Source of the DNA: Incurvaria masculella
Taxonomy: Eukaryota > Arthropoda > Insecta > Lepidoptera > Incurvariidae
NCBI GenBank assembly: GCA_946894095.1
Contig: OX335651.1
Span: 10,624,501 to 10,688,500, forward strand
Direction of reading: 5' to 3'
DNA length: 64,000 bases
In this document: positions 41,501-44,414 of the stretch, in pieces
Layout: the number at the start of each line of letters is the position of its first letter
Position numbering within the stretch: position 1 is the first letter of the stretch
The notes under the pieces: model-generated
Told to the model about the DNA's origin: nothing
Database searches by the model: none
Seen by the model: only the letters and a program-made list of their open reading frames with translations
Translations under genes and position numbers: made by a program

Positions 41501-44414
41501 GGACGTATACTTTGAGTGTCGCATGATGGGTCTACGACCAGTGTTTCCCAAGATATAACGAAAACAAATTTTGACATGACAGGCAGGTAGATCAGGTCGG
41601 GACGTTTACTTTGAGTGGTCGCATGATGGGTCTACGACCAGTGTTTCCCAAGATAAAACGAAAACTAATTTTGACATAACAGGCAAGTAGATCAGGTCGG
41701 GACGTTTACTTCGAGTGGTCACATAATAGATCACATTAAAAAAATTGTTTGACTACCCACTCATGCTCATATCCACTCCAAAATAAACCAGAAAGAAAAA
41801 GGACGCCCGTACAAGGTTAGTTCACCTACACGTGCGACGCGCGGCATGGCGTCACTTGCCCGCTTATGAAGTTTGAAGTAAATTAAAGTATCGATTGAAA
41901 ATGCAATTATTGTTAAACAGAAAAAAATATTATCTGAGTTTACTTTTCGATGATACGTTATTACATGTGTCTTTGTAACTTTCGTATCGTATTTTATGCA
42001 TCCTTTTACTACGCAACAAGGGCATTTTAACGACTCTACATCACTCTGCAGTGGTCCGCAGACGACTGAGTCGCGTTGGCCCTAAAACTAATATTTTAGG
42101 GCCAACTTACTGGTGCCATTCGTCGTGCGCGTTGACCGGGTCCTTACGAAGTAATATATAAGTCAATGGCATACTCGTAGTTTGATATCTGTGACACGCC
42201 CAATTTTACGTACCTTGCGTACATTGCTACCATTTTATCTCCATTAGCCTATACAATCCTCGCCATTAGATCATTTCAAAATGATAACAGGAAAGCAATC
42301 TATAAATTATTTAGCGGAAGGATTTAGTCGGGCAAGGAATAAATTGTTCCATAACTCCCTGGATCACCTCGGAAATGGCATCGGCACATCACAGTGGAAC
42401 AGGAGAGCTAAAACAGAGATGGCTCTAAGGAAAGGAGGATAAATGTTCTCGCATTCCGTCCCGATCTGCTGACGTCTGGTCTGCTAACAGTTTTTGGTCT
42501 TTTAATACTTTAATAAAAATGTATCTACAAATGTAATTTCGTTGTTCATTGATTTCATATCACAAACATTGCATGTATTTTTGAACGAGGAGAGCCCGAT
42601 CAGCGTTGGCAAATTTTGGAAATCTCGCTGACATACATATACCGGTGGAATGTTTTGCTTCAGTGGGAATATTGTCCTTAATTTACTAAGGTGGACACGC
42701 CTTCTCAGGAATCAAAATAATTGAGTTTCGAAAAGACCTGAGAAATGTATCAGTAAGATGGCTCTTTTTGTAAACATTTTCAACACTTAAAACCTATTTT
42801 TGCCGATTGAAGTGTTCCATGCTAAAGTTGGATGAAGTTATGCATATTTTACCCTAAACAGCGCCATCCATTTAACAATTTTCCAGAAAATCAGTGCTGC
42901 TATGTGCTATAATTTTAGGCTAAAACTAATAATAAAAAACGAATCTTACGTAGCAGTTTACCATACAGGGCGACCTCAGTTATGGTAAAACATTGGATAG
43001 TGTTTCAATAAGAGAATTAAGTCCAAAAATTAAGGAAAATCGATAAAATATGTTTTTGAGATATCATAACTACAGATTTTTTTTATGAATGGTAATTATA
43101 TGGTGAATATTTCCCAAGTAGTAGTACCCCTGTACTTGCTCAGTAGGGCTGTGACTCTTATTAGGAACTGTGATTATTTTCTTCCCTGGTTACACTTTGG
43201 GTTAACGCTTTCTTATAACGGAATAATAATTAATTAATAATTGTTCGCAAGAAGGCTGGAGAATATGTAATATTAGCATGGTTTTGAACAGGAAGATCGA
43301 GTAGCAAGGCAGGTATAATGTTAGGGCATAGTCCAGGATTATGATCAGCCTTTTCTATAACGTTTACGACTACATTCAGTGGTCGCTAGCATTCTTGCAA
43401 CAAATTGATTATTTTCGACAAATTCTCAGACTATAACTTCACTACCTAACTAACTAACTAGAGCTATCAATCACAAAAACAGGGATGGAGTGACAGACAG
43501 CGTAGAAACCTTAGGGAGTAGACAGGTAATGCTGGCGTATACTACTATACTATACTATACAACGCCAAAGGTTGTTTTACTAACTTTACTATTTTATTAA
43601 CTGGGCATTTCTCACAATTATATGGGTGTGTCCCTGCAGGTGTTAGACTACACTCAGTACTATCTTGAACTGGGAGCTGCTAACCGAAACAGCGGGCCGG
43701 CGGAGTGGCAGGCAGAGTACAACCTCACGCAGTACTACGGACTGCACGAGGTCACCCCGAACTCCCTCCACAGCCTCGCTGAGAAAATAGGCTCCAGCAC
43801 TCCACAAGAGAGCAGCTTTTTCCACAAGTAATATTTCGATAAGACGTTCTTTTTATTTTCATTTACCGTGAGTCAATTTCTGCATGACAAATATAATTAT
43901 GGAAACTTTTAAGGGTCCTAGAACCACTGATAACACCTCGTTTATAGAAAATTTGCCTGGCCAAAGGTGAGCTTGTTGCGTGCCCGATCACAATAATTGT
44001 AGGGCGATTTTATTAATTCCCTTTTGTCATTGTTACTTTCACTTATTAAAACTCTTTAAATTTAAAGTGAGTCAATTGTATTCTACAATATAGAGCACGC
44101 AAAGACCCAAAAATAACAAAGCAATCGTTATAATTCGTTTAATACGAGGTTGATGGCTTCCCTCACGGATAACGTCTGTCCTCAGGTACATCCGAGCGAA
44201 CACGGCTCGCATGGACGCCGGCGAGTCCTGCGACAGCGCCTGCGCGCACTGGCAATACTGCACAATAACGAGGCTCGAGTACGGGGAACACCGGCGATGC
44301 GTGGAGAGCGCGGCGAGCGCCCTCGCCGCATCCGCCGCGCCCGACGCGCGCGCAGGTCTTGTGAGACTATCATCCGTCTCTTTCGTATACTTTGCCGTGC
44401 TGGCTTTGCGGTAA
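5497..44414 (+). CDS. Acid sphingomyelinase-like phosphodiesterase (SMPDL3 type), 8 visible exons, 5' incomplete
   Basis: Exons 5497-5565, 5750-5909, 22733-22944, 23380-23537, 33256-33436, 36714-36826, 43640-43827 and 44186-44414 join in phase into 435 codons plus TAA; known family members are about 450 residues. Metallophosphatase motifs appear in order: TDFHYD, WTGD (split between exons 2 and 3), GHLD where GNHD is expected, GHAPPG, and GHLH. A C-terminal domain with paired cysteines follows. Enzymes of this family are secreted or surface zinc phosphodiesterases acting on nucleotides or phospholipids; the substrate here is unknown. The replaced GNHD motif may weaken metal binding. The last residues (LSSVSFVYFAVLAL) are hydrophobic after a run of small residues, as in a GPI-anchor signal like that of SMPDL3B (inference). 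The first exon with the signal peptide was not found. Introns 2, 4, 5 and 6 carry most of the repeats in the window. Confidence 0.88.
5750..5909 (+). CDS. SMPDL3-like exon 2
   Basis: Acceptor GATTACAG, donor GTGAGT, incoming phase 1, outgoing phase 2. It encodes a cysteine-containing loop, then FGDYSCDSS and a helix ending in VEFVLWTG. The Asp of the second metal motif (GD) is the first full codon of the next exon. A 3' partial copy of this exon and its donor follows at about 5951-6058. Confidence 0.88.
5951..6058 (+). pseudogene. Partial tandem copy of SMPDL3-like exon 2 (3' part plus donor)
   Basis: About 108 bases downstream of the real sequence, the last roughly 70 bases of exon 2 (from AGTCAGCCTCA to GTGGACCGGG) recur with a few differences, followed by the same intron start (AATAC, CAGGGTAGTCYGGATATC). 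The donor GTGAGT has become GTTAGT. The first part of the exon and its acceptor are absent, so it is probably not spliced in. Confidence 0.85.
6061..7429. other. Intron 2 sequence, no gene recognised
   Basis: A 164-codon open frame at 6467-6961 (-) has no motif I recognise and overlaps another open frame, so it is left uncalled. A short block at 6262-6300 (AACTGCTTATTTTTCACGAC then AGGTGGCG) recurs at 36217-36245, so part of this stretch is repeat-derived. A SINE-like 3' tail (GGTATTAGCCATCCATGTC) lies near 7222. Confidence 0.4.
7430..7710 (-). repeat. tRNA-derived SINE, nearly complete
   Basis: Read on the - strand it starts with a tRNA-like head: an A-box-like TAGCCTAGTAGCG and a B-box GGTTCAAATCC spaced as in a tRNA. 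A body follows with GTGCATTTCGTCACGAAATG, CCCGGGTTGGTACC and GCATTGGATGAAAAG, ending near GGTCCAGGCATGGCACC. This is the best-preserved head of the family in the window and shows that it is a Pol III-type SINE. Confidence 0.75.
7874..8415 (+). mobile_element. TTAA-flanked MITE, complete copy (542 bp)
   Basis: TTAA stands on both sides (7870-7873 and 8416-8419). The ends are inverted repeats (GGTGGCCCA at the left, TGGGCCGCC at the right). The copy at 30801-31342 has the same length and similar sequence in the opposite orientation. The TTAA target suggests a piggyBac-type transposase source; no transposase is present. Confidence 0.8.
8690..8790 (-). mobile_element. LINE C-terminal scrap (RTE-like)
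   Basis: On the - strand the sequence contains GGAGAGGCGTATGTCCAGCA, encoding the E-x-YVQQW-like end also seen at 22510-22540 on the + strand. Only about 100 bases are recognisable. Confidence 0.5.
8830..11570. other. Intron 2 sequence, no gene recognised
   Basis: Mostly AT-rich unique-looking sequence. Open frames at 9568-9786, 10118-10525 and 10589-10828 (all -) show no recognisable domain and are likely chance. The block GTATGGCGGCAGCGTAACCA near 9340 resembles 1829-1850 (GTGTGGCGGCAGCGTAGCTA), so a diverged repeat is present. Confidence 0.4.
11575..11846 (-). repeat. Gypsy 3' LTR (272 bp)
   Basis: Nearly identical to 21797-22068. On the - strand it begins TGTTAGCTTTTGTTAGC and ends TTGTTTAACA. 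The purine-rich CAGGAAAGGCCGAC just inside it (- strand, around 11850) is a plausible polypurine tract. The 107-codon open frame at 11624-11947 (+) lies antisense within it and is not a gene. Confidence 0.9.
12118..12860 (-). repeat. Hairpin array in the Gypsy 3' non-coding region
   Basis: About eleven short units share the core CCCCATTCATGT flanked by inverted arms. Examples on the + strand are CTCTATCAAGA...TCTTGATAGAG (12726-12759, 11 bp), CTATCAAGA...TCTTGATAG (12471-12500, 9 bp), CACCATGA...TCATGGTG (12509-12536, 8 bp), and ACAAGA...TCTTGT (12427-12450 and 12683-12706, 6 bp). The units are organised in roughly 260-bp higher-order repeats with the same order of stem types. The array lies between the integrase stop and the 3' LTR, so it would be in the element's RNA. 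Confidence 0.8.
12888..13874 (-). CDS. Gypsy integrase (C-terminal part of pol, separated by a frameshift)
   Basis: The 328-codon frame starts with the C-x2-C half of the zinc-binding domain (SCLECAHA). The catalytic core follows with D42, D101 and E137, the canonical D-(58)-D-(35)-E spacing, within IHIDHLGPF, ISDRGTSF and PRANGQVERYNR. A C-terminal domain with HVHFQVGDLVRIERD follows. The zinc-binding histidines are encoded in the pol frame on the other side of a +/-1 shift at an A6 run near 13868-13873. The shift separates the two halves of one domain, so I read it as a disabling indel rather than programmed frameshifting. Confidence 0.92.
   Translation of the reverse strand: MYKKYVESCLECAHAKVPAGKKAGELHPIPKVECPFHTIHIDHLGPFVRSKKKNSYLFTIVDAFTKFIMLVPVKSTKTTHSIRALKSYFHTFGTPKRLISDRGTSFTSNKFKDYVISLGIKHILNAVATPRANGQVERYNRTILGSLTAINYGKPEHAWDDNVSEVQWGLNNTINKGTGKSPAETLFGVKLIGTNDSLVNLNVTDDTADVDGNLEKTRMEVSKHIEKSQAKQKERFDKHRKHVHFQVGDLVRIERDITSFGKSRKLVPKLRRPYRILEVLDNDRYVVEDTPLSRKGNRPFKGVFSVDKIHSWVVFEREYSDSSEESDE
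13828..16176 (-). CDS. Gypsy pol: protease remnant, reverse transcriptase, RNase H, start of integrase
   Basis: 782 codons from the first ATG of the open frame. Residues 1-75 resemble the C-terminal half of a retroviral-type protease (LRGFG, VPDDLLQVPIMIGQ), but the D-T/S-G active site is missing. Reverse transcriptase spans about 240-440 with LDLASGYYQIPM, FGLVNAPSTFQ and the catalytic YMDD at 393-396. RNase H spans about 500-655 with HTDAS at 540-544, TD at 609-610 and HVDALSR at 651. The end (741 onward) holds the His half of the integrase zinc domain, where the second His of H-x-GH is Tyr (GYFG). No stop interrupts the enzymatic part. It overlaps the end of the gag frame. Confidence 0.94.
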   Translation of the reverse strand: MTVNGTLRGFGDSMVSCLGKCNINITIDNAHACVEAFIVPDDLLQVPIMIGQTFTEQDHIVVHKNGDSLKITTKTLNVGKPLILYAAETTQFSGYSEVRVCSDLKYTGDLYLEPSLCQLPEREYEVIQSVVQLIDGYGHIVVRGIGSSVCTLDQSTPIIRGNTLIRSQLFQVHRIEGYSSREPGSVIEKTMIKTREDITEDNANELTNLLNEYRNCFAFSTSELGCITSTEMNIKLHDTTPVVYRPYRLPHSERNLVRGMIKELEDTGIIRNSTSEYASPMILVKKKTGDYRLCIDVRGLNRKTLKEHYPLPRIDDQLDSLSGHKYYTSLDLASGYYQIPMAESSKHLTTFVTPDGHYEFNRMPFGLVNAPSTFQMAINTILGNARFKDAFAYMDDIIIPSKTIEQGFQKLRAVLDLFRASGITLNLAKCNFLMESIDYLGFQVSEAGIRPGKKKIEAVEHFPSPTDQHMVRQFLGLASFFRRFIRAFSVIAKPLTRLLKKDCPWKWSGEEECAFKILKEELVKRPILAFYNPHYESQLHTDASKLGVAGILLQRPSEDAPFNAVAYYSRQTSPEESRFTSYDLQTLAVVTALQRFRVYLLGIPFTVVTDCNSLRATFEKRDMLPRVARWWNVMQEYDFNIIYKPGISMSHVDALSRNPISVSSRDLMVRNIDVDWLATVQQSDTEIQRILDVLKDQNSDNVVEIKKNFLIKRGLLYRKTNDGHRWVVPKGVRWQILKANHDDIGYFGFEKTLEKIKSSYWFGKMRRFVQKIRRIMFGVCPR
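16112..16783 (-). pseudogene. Gypsy gag, capsid part
   Basis: The frame from 16756 encodes a Retrotrans_gag-type capsid: VHVWISKVNECAQIYSW, ALPKLVGLAQRWYQGLP, WQEKLRLAFPSNENYAQLL and RFGDSLEEYYYEKIVLLNRC. No zinc knuckle follows; the frame runs directly into sequence that overlaps the protease remnant, so an internal deletion seems to have removed the nucleocapsid and the protease active site. To the right, the frame contains a TAA and is then cut by the BEL insertion; its N-terminal part continues at 21207-21726. Confidence 0.85.
16784..16788. repeat. Target-site duplication GTTAT, left copy
   Basis: GTTAT directly precedes the left BEL LTR and recurs directly after the right one at 21202-21206. 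Five bases is typical for BEL/Pao. Confidence 0.9.
16789..17249 (+). repeat. BEL/Pao 5' LTR (461 bp)
   Basis: Starts TGTTCAGTATAG and ends AGACGGAACA. It contains CGGCGGCAATAAAAAAAAAC near its end, with an AATAAA polyadenylation-type signal. The primer-binding site should begin just after it with TTTGGTCATTCG; I could not assign the tRNA. Short open frames inside it are identical in both LTRs and are not genes. Confidence 0.9.
17250..18030 (+). other. BEL/Pao 5' untranslated leader
   Basis: About 780 bases between the 5' LTR and the gag ATG. No coding feature is recognised. A T-rich stretch ending TTCTAATTTCAG at 18004-18015, shortly before the ATG at 18031, has the form of a splice acceptor, so the gag message might be spliced (inference). 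Confidence 0.5.
18031..19839 (+). CDS. BEL/Pao gag-protease polyprotein
   Basis: 602 codons. Residues about 115-300 match the gag domain of Pao-type elements (Pfam DUF1759 type): PKIKLPIFHGEYTKW, FQYLLVSVEGEPLSLI and NYTIAWSTLESRY. A zinc-knuckle region follows, with C363-x2-C366-x3-H370-x4-C375 and a second cysteine set (CSLCNRVHNDLLH). Residues about 425-595 match the Pao protease (DUF1758 type) with LLDSAST at 450-456, IRGLGG and DMLLGADVYPQV. The usual active-site triplet DSG is DSA here. It ends at TAA shortly after the FGWLLMGK block that normally leads into pol. Apart from this the frame is intact, unlike the surrounding Gypsy gag. Confidence 0.9.
   Translation: MSAKYLIIQRNLIIKQAERILSYSTTEPVAEFRIRCVKLETLEQKFERVQSEYEAKLVETNQFDAESEETYRISFEDTLHKIRLVLQKSGGELEDSLSSSRSTSNEVGRTRDKRCHVSLPKIKLPIFHGEYTKWMCFSDLFKSLVHSNTSLSDVERFQYLLVSVEGEPLSLIRGLPVIDKNYTIAWSTLESRYSSKRRIATTHLDAIFSIPLLVEPNSDQIKLMINTLTENVCALKALDLEVDSWSFVLSYIVLNKLDSTTRRHFELQLKDTHDIPQFKDLITFLEKEFQAIEFASTCVRAVKGCSKTKGVPRHSAFVTQAVESCGYCVCCNSNNHSLGENCQSFLKLSPFKRMSFIKQKGLCFNCFGNHLVKFCEDEHRCSLCNRVHNDLLHFGKNGETVSPQETDSTSERDSAIILTHSVVSDAPVLLSTAVANCLSVSDKMEKVRILLDSASTTSLITQECVQRLGLQCVKSRVPIRGLGGREVSQADGKISCVLMSQSGGSQTELQVNALVLPKICGELPSAPIDRKRWKHLENVQLADPTFHMPGSVDMLLGADVYPQVLQGGRLLGPEGSPVGLASMFGWLLMGKYGSVPVPQVTV
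19840..20740 (+). pseudogene. Deleted BEL/Pao pol remnant
   Basis: Only scraps of pol are recognisable. Near 20018-20070 the translation gives WKFVCTSNAADLCVIG, resembling the W-x-VPTxxNPADxxSRG block of Pao-type pol, followed by a stop. Reverse transcriptase, most of RNase H and integrase are absent. GGTGGCCGGTA stands directly before the 3' LTR; the same GGTGGCCGG word occurs in the protease region at 19731. Confidence 0.55.
20741..21201 (+). repeat. BEL/Pao 3' LTR (461 bp)
   Basis: Same length and, by eye, same sequence as 16789-17249; followed by the GTTAT target duplication at 21202-21206. Confidence 0.9.
21207..21726 (-). pseudogene. Gypsy gag, Arg/Ser-rich N-terminal part
   Basis: From the ATG at 21724-21726 the - strand frame encodes an acidic start (KRVEDSDFEEGTPPP) followed by about 100 residues of repeated RRSRSxSRRVQ-like units. 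A TAG at 21319-21321 interrupts it, after which the same frame continues with more RS units to the BEL insertion point. Beyond the insertion the frame is the same as that of the capsid part at 16112-16783, with one further stop (TAA). So the RS domain belongs to the same gag. Open frames in the other two phases here only reflect the repeat. Confidence 0.75.
21797..22068 (-). repeat. Gypsy 5' LTR (272 bp)
   Basis: Matches 11575-11846 except, by eye, for two single-base differences. CACT follows at 22069-22072. On the - strand the sequence just inside the LTR is GTTCAGAAAGGG, the presumed primer-binding region; no tRNA could be assigned. Confidence 0.9.
22085..22660 (+). pseudogene. Decayed upstream copy of SMPDL3-like exon 3, split by a LINE fragment
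   Basis: 22092-22181 resembles the first half of exon 3 (GGCGGGCAGTTACGGCGGAG, AAGCGGCTAAAG, GGCGTTCAGGAA). 22558-22660 resembles the second half (TTTTAGCTCGCAGTT, GGTGCTAGACCACCTCGACC, GCGCTCGCGCAGTTCTAG). Joined across the LINE piece, the alignment to exon 3 is continuous. It has an in-frame TAG (CAG TTC TAG) and no good acceptor. It already carries the altered motif as DHLD. Confidence 0.85.
22182..22557 (+). mobile_element. 5'-truncated LINE (RTE-like reverse transcriptase C-terminus)
   Basis: Encodes QRAIERAILEISLRDMVPNE and NRRRTKVFDIGHRVAKLK, then after a TAA QWAGHVSRKDDDR, LNWRPRIGKRSVGRPSARWD and a degraded E-x-YVQQW end. This block is common in insect RTE-like or related non-LTR elements. 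CTGCTA on both sides (22182-22187 and 22552-22557) is a candidate short target duplication inside the exon 3 copy. Confidence 0.75.
22733..22944 (+). CDS. SMPDL3-like exon 3 (altered GNHD motif)
   Basis: Acceptor CCTGTGCAG, donor GTGAGT, incoming phase 2, outgoing phase 1. It starts with the Asp that completes WTGD, then a Gly-rich insert (GGYGGAGGDKD), a helix with a possible N-glycosylation site (RNMT), the strand VFPVLGHLDPPPS and the block LAQLWMQWLPTEALITFQDG. Family members have VxPALGNHDxxP at the strand end; here GHLD (22857-22868) takes the place of GNHD. Confidence 0.9.
23380..23537 (+). CDS. SMPDL3-like exon 4
   Basis: Acceptor GTCTACAG, donor GTGAGC, incoming phase 1, outgoing phase 0. 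It encodes GGYYTIEQSHSKLRIVALNT and NLLSARAAS, then QWDWLDQVLTKAVQLKEM, which match the strand-loop-helix before the fourth metal motif of SMPDL3 proteins. Decayed partial copies follow at 23605-24115. Confidence 0.9.
23605..24115 (+). pseudogene. Serial decayed copies of SMPDL3-like exon 4 (3' part)
   Basis: Copy one (about 23608-23765) shows CACACAGGAAGCTAGGGATA, CTCAACACGAACCTGCTAAG, GGGAATTGGCTCGTCCAAGT and GTGCAGCTCAAGAAGATGGT, about 207 bases after the real exon. Copy two (about 23815-23890) keeps AAGCTACTGATAGTTGATCT and CGAACCTGTTGAGAG. A last scrap (about 24080-24110) keeps AAAGTCGTGCAGCTCAGGAT. Copy one starts inside the exon, so the acceptor is not duplicated. Confidence 0.75.
24116..24855. 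other. Intron 4 sequence, no gene recognised
   Basis: AT-rich sequence with no recognised coding or RNA feature. The open frame at 24231-24515 (-) shows no known motif. Confidence 0.4.
24859..25176 (-). mobile_element. LINE reverse transcriptase fragment
   Basis: The 105-codon - strand frame contains NTYRPISLLNIFSKIVEKLV, then a helix ending LLERAQFGFS. This matches the YRPISLLPxxSKxxEK...QxGFRxG block at the start of the palm domain of non-LTR reverse transcriptases. The residues before it (KKTPIKPWITIHKTGEK) look joined over a deletion. No target duplication was seen. Confidence 0.75.
25517..25724. repeat. MITE with imperfect terminal inverted repeats
   Basis: Left end TATGGTAAATTTACTTGCCG and right end CGGCGTATTTATTTACCATG are imperfect inverted repeats. 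A shorter relative with CCATGGTAAATTAACTCGCC and GGCGAGTTTATTTGGCATGG lies at 55592-55691. Confidence 0.6.
26193..26262 (+). repeat. tRNA-Thr-like pseudo-tRNA or SINE head
   Basis: GTGGTTAAAGCAGTGGACAT, TGTAATCCAAAGGTCGC and GGTTCGAATTGTAC have the order and spacing of D arm, anticodon arm and T arm. The anticodon stem TGGA/TCCA pairs around CATGTAA, so the anticodon would be TGT, but the usual T before the anticodon is A, and the acceptor stem does not pair. I read it as a tRNA-derived relic rather than a working tRNA gene. Confidence 0.5.
26300..28250. other. Intron 4 sequence, no gene recognised
   Basis: AT-rich sequence without recognised features. The short open frames at 26412-26645, 26673-26858 and 26877-27092 show no known motif. 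Confidence 0.4.
28255..28660. other. GC-rich block of unknown origin in intron 4
   Basis: A sharp rise in GC and CpG against AT-rich surroundings, with GGAGGCGAAGCGGGAGGAGG and GACCGGTCGGCGGGGGAAGG. Both strands have open frames over 100 codons (28182-28526 + and 28299-28661 -), but neither has a motif I recognise. It stands directly upstream of a LINE tail in the same direction, so it may be part of a mobile element. Confidence 0.35.
28735..29040 (+). mobile_element. LINE 3' end (jockey/CR1-like), second copy
   Basis: GGTTGACATTAGACTTTTGA, AACCGTTTCTCAAACTCATT, ATATGGAACTGTCTGCCGGC and ATAACCTGGGAGTTTTCAAG parallel 1990-2120. The frame YNLGVFKRNLNKLDSS resembles the YNLGxFKRNVNKHL end of these reverse transcriptases. 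The 3' part to GCACAGCTACCCATACCG also matches the other copy, so this is the family's 3' end. It closes with an A-rich run. Confidence 0.7.
29041..30639. other. Intron 4 sequence with a short perfect palindrome
   Basis: No gene is recognised. 29500-29527 is a perfect 12-bp inverted repeat (TGATGTAGGTAC, loop GTAT, GTACCTACATCA). A GC-richer patch at 29730-29770 has no visible coding motif. Confidence 0.4.
30644..31726 (+). mobile_element. TTAA-flanked MITE, outer copy, split by another copy
   Basis: Begins after TTAA with GGTGGGCCTTCCCG and ends with CGGGAAGGGCCACC, imperfect inverted repeats. Its interior follows the family sequence of 7874-8415 but is cut at 30796 by the inner copy (30801-31342) and resumes at 31347. 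The right-hand TTAA has decayed. It is more diverged than the inner copy. Confidence 0.8.
30801..31342 (-). mobile_element. TTAA-flanked MITE, inner copy (542 bp)
   Basis: Perfect 14-bp terminal inverted repeats GGTGGCCCAACCCG and CGGGTTGGGCCACC, with TTAA at 30797-30800 and 31343-31346. Same length as the copy at 7874-8415 and opposite to it. It sits inside an older copy of its own family. Confidence 0.88.
31727..33255. other. Intron 4 end, no gene recognised
   Basis: AT-rich, with a more complex stretch at 32150-32450 that has overlapping short open frames on both strands but no known motif. It ends in the exon 5 acceptor GCTGTGCAG. Confidence 0.4.
33256..33436 (+). CDS. SMPDL3-like exon 5 (GHAPPG and GHLH metal motifs)
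   Basis: Acceptor GCTGTGCAG, donor GTGAGT, incoming phase 0, outgoing phase 1. VYIVGHAPPGSDE corresponds to the VYIIAHxPxG motif with its metal-binding His, and QFYGHLHSD to the GHxH motif with two more metal-binding His residues. Both motifs are intact. The part from ETGLAYTP to the donor is the seed of the tandem array that follows. Confidence 0.92.
33437..35790 (+). repeat. Tandem array of exon 5 3' part, donor and intron start (221/226-bp units, 10 copies)
   Basis: The donor context ATAATGGTGAGTAAGG occurs at 33431 (real exon) and again at 33652, 33873, 34094, 34315, 34536, 34762, 34983, 35209, 35435 and 35661. Steps are 221 bases, or 226 in copies that have CTAATCTGCAC instead of CTGCAC. 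The units are almost identical, introns included. Each holds the last 40 or so codons of exon 5 but not the GHAPPG part. The 226-bp units shift the frame within GHLH. A partial further unit ends near 35790. A CAG before GCGTATGG in each unit is a possible weak acceptor. Confidence 0.93.
35791..36713. other. Intron 5 remainder, no gene recognised
   Basis: Contains three TTAGG words (35925-35939) and the shared repeat word AACTGCTTATTTATCACGAC (36217) also seen at 6268. Nothing else was recognised. Confidence 0.4.
36714..36826 (+). CDS. SMPDL3-like exon 6
   Basis: Acceptor CAACAG, donor GTTAGT, incoming phase 1, outgoing phase 0. It encodes TSWAMVAPSVSPRRNSVGPT and NPALRLYKFDTDSGK, matching the SLFVAPAVTP...NPGIRLFQYD strand region of SMPDL3 proteins. 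Confidence 0.9.
36827..38655. other. Intron 6, first part
   Basis: No gene is recognised. A GC-rich patch at 37240-37480 (GCAGCGGCGGAGGTGACGTG, GCAGCGCGCGCGACAGCG) stands out from its surroundings, but the open frame there (37377-37592) has no known motif. Confidence 0.35.
38660..39212. repeat. Foldback-type element with long terminal inverted repeats
   Basis: The left arm (about 38660-38795) and right arm (about 39075-39212) are inverted copies. GGGAGGTCACGAC pairs with GTCGCGACCTCC, GTAAATGGCTGAA with TTTCAGCCATTTAC, and GGTCTGCCTGCGCCAAGTGG with ATCACTTGGCGCAGGCAGAC. The loop is about 280 bases of AT-rich non-coding DNA. A MITE-like or foldback element is the likely source; no target duplication could be fixed. 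Confidence 0.7.
39519..41735. repeat. 100-bp satellite array with terminal inversion
   Basis: About 18 direct units of 100 bases (GATCTACCTGCCTGTCATGT, CAAAATTTGTTTTCGTTATA, TCTTGGGAAACACTG, CGTAGACCCATCATGCGACC, ACTCAAAGTAAACGTCCC) run from 39519 to about 41341. From 41377 the same unit continues in reverse complement for about 3.5 copies. Alternate units differ at fixed positions (ACTGATCG or ACTGGTCG; CCCAACC or CCCGACC), so longer blocks were duplicated too. Confidence 0.93.
41736..43639. other. Intron 6, last part, with a perfect hairpin
   Basis: No gene is recognised. 42075-42106 forms a perfect 13-bp inverted repeat (GTTGGCCCTAAAA, loop CTAATA, TTTTAGGGCCAAC). The stretch ends in the exon 7 acceptor TCCCTGCAG. 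Confidence 0.45.
43640..43827 (+). CDS. SMPDL3-like exon 7
   Basis: Acceptor GTGTCCCTGCAG, donor GTAATA, incoming phase 0, outgoing phase 2. It encodes VLDYTQYYLELGAANR, WQAEYNLTQYYGLHEVTPNS, then LHSLAEKIG. This is the YYLxLxxAN...W..EY.LTxxY region of the C-terminal domain, with a possible N-glycosylation site (NLT). Reading through the donor would stop at once with TAA, so splicing is required. Confidence 0.9.
44186..44414 (+). CDS. SMPDL3-like exon 8 (C-terminus)
   Basis: Acceptor GTCCTCAG, incoming phase 2, stop TAA at 44412-44414. It encodes CDSACAHWQYCTITRLEYGE and further Cys residues, matching the Cys-rich end (C-x3-C-x5-C) of ASM-like proteins. An Ala/Ser-rich linker and the hydrophobic end LSSVSFVYFAVLAL follow. 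That end could be a GPI-anchor signal (inference). TTTGCGGTAAGC spans the stop and resembles a donor, so an alternative continuation cannot be excluded. Confidence 0.88.

Noticed and set aside
39519..41735. CRISPR array
   Set aside because: The units are complete 100-bp tandem repeats without unique spacers, partly inverted, in a eukaryotic intron.
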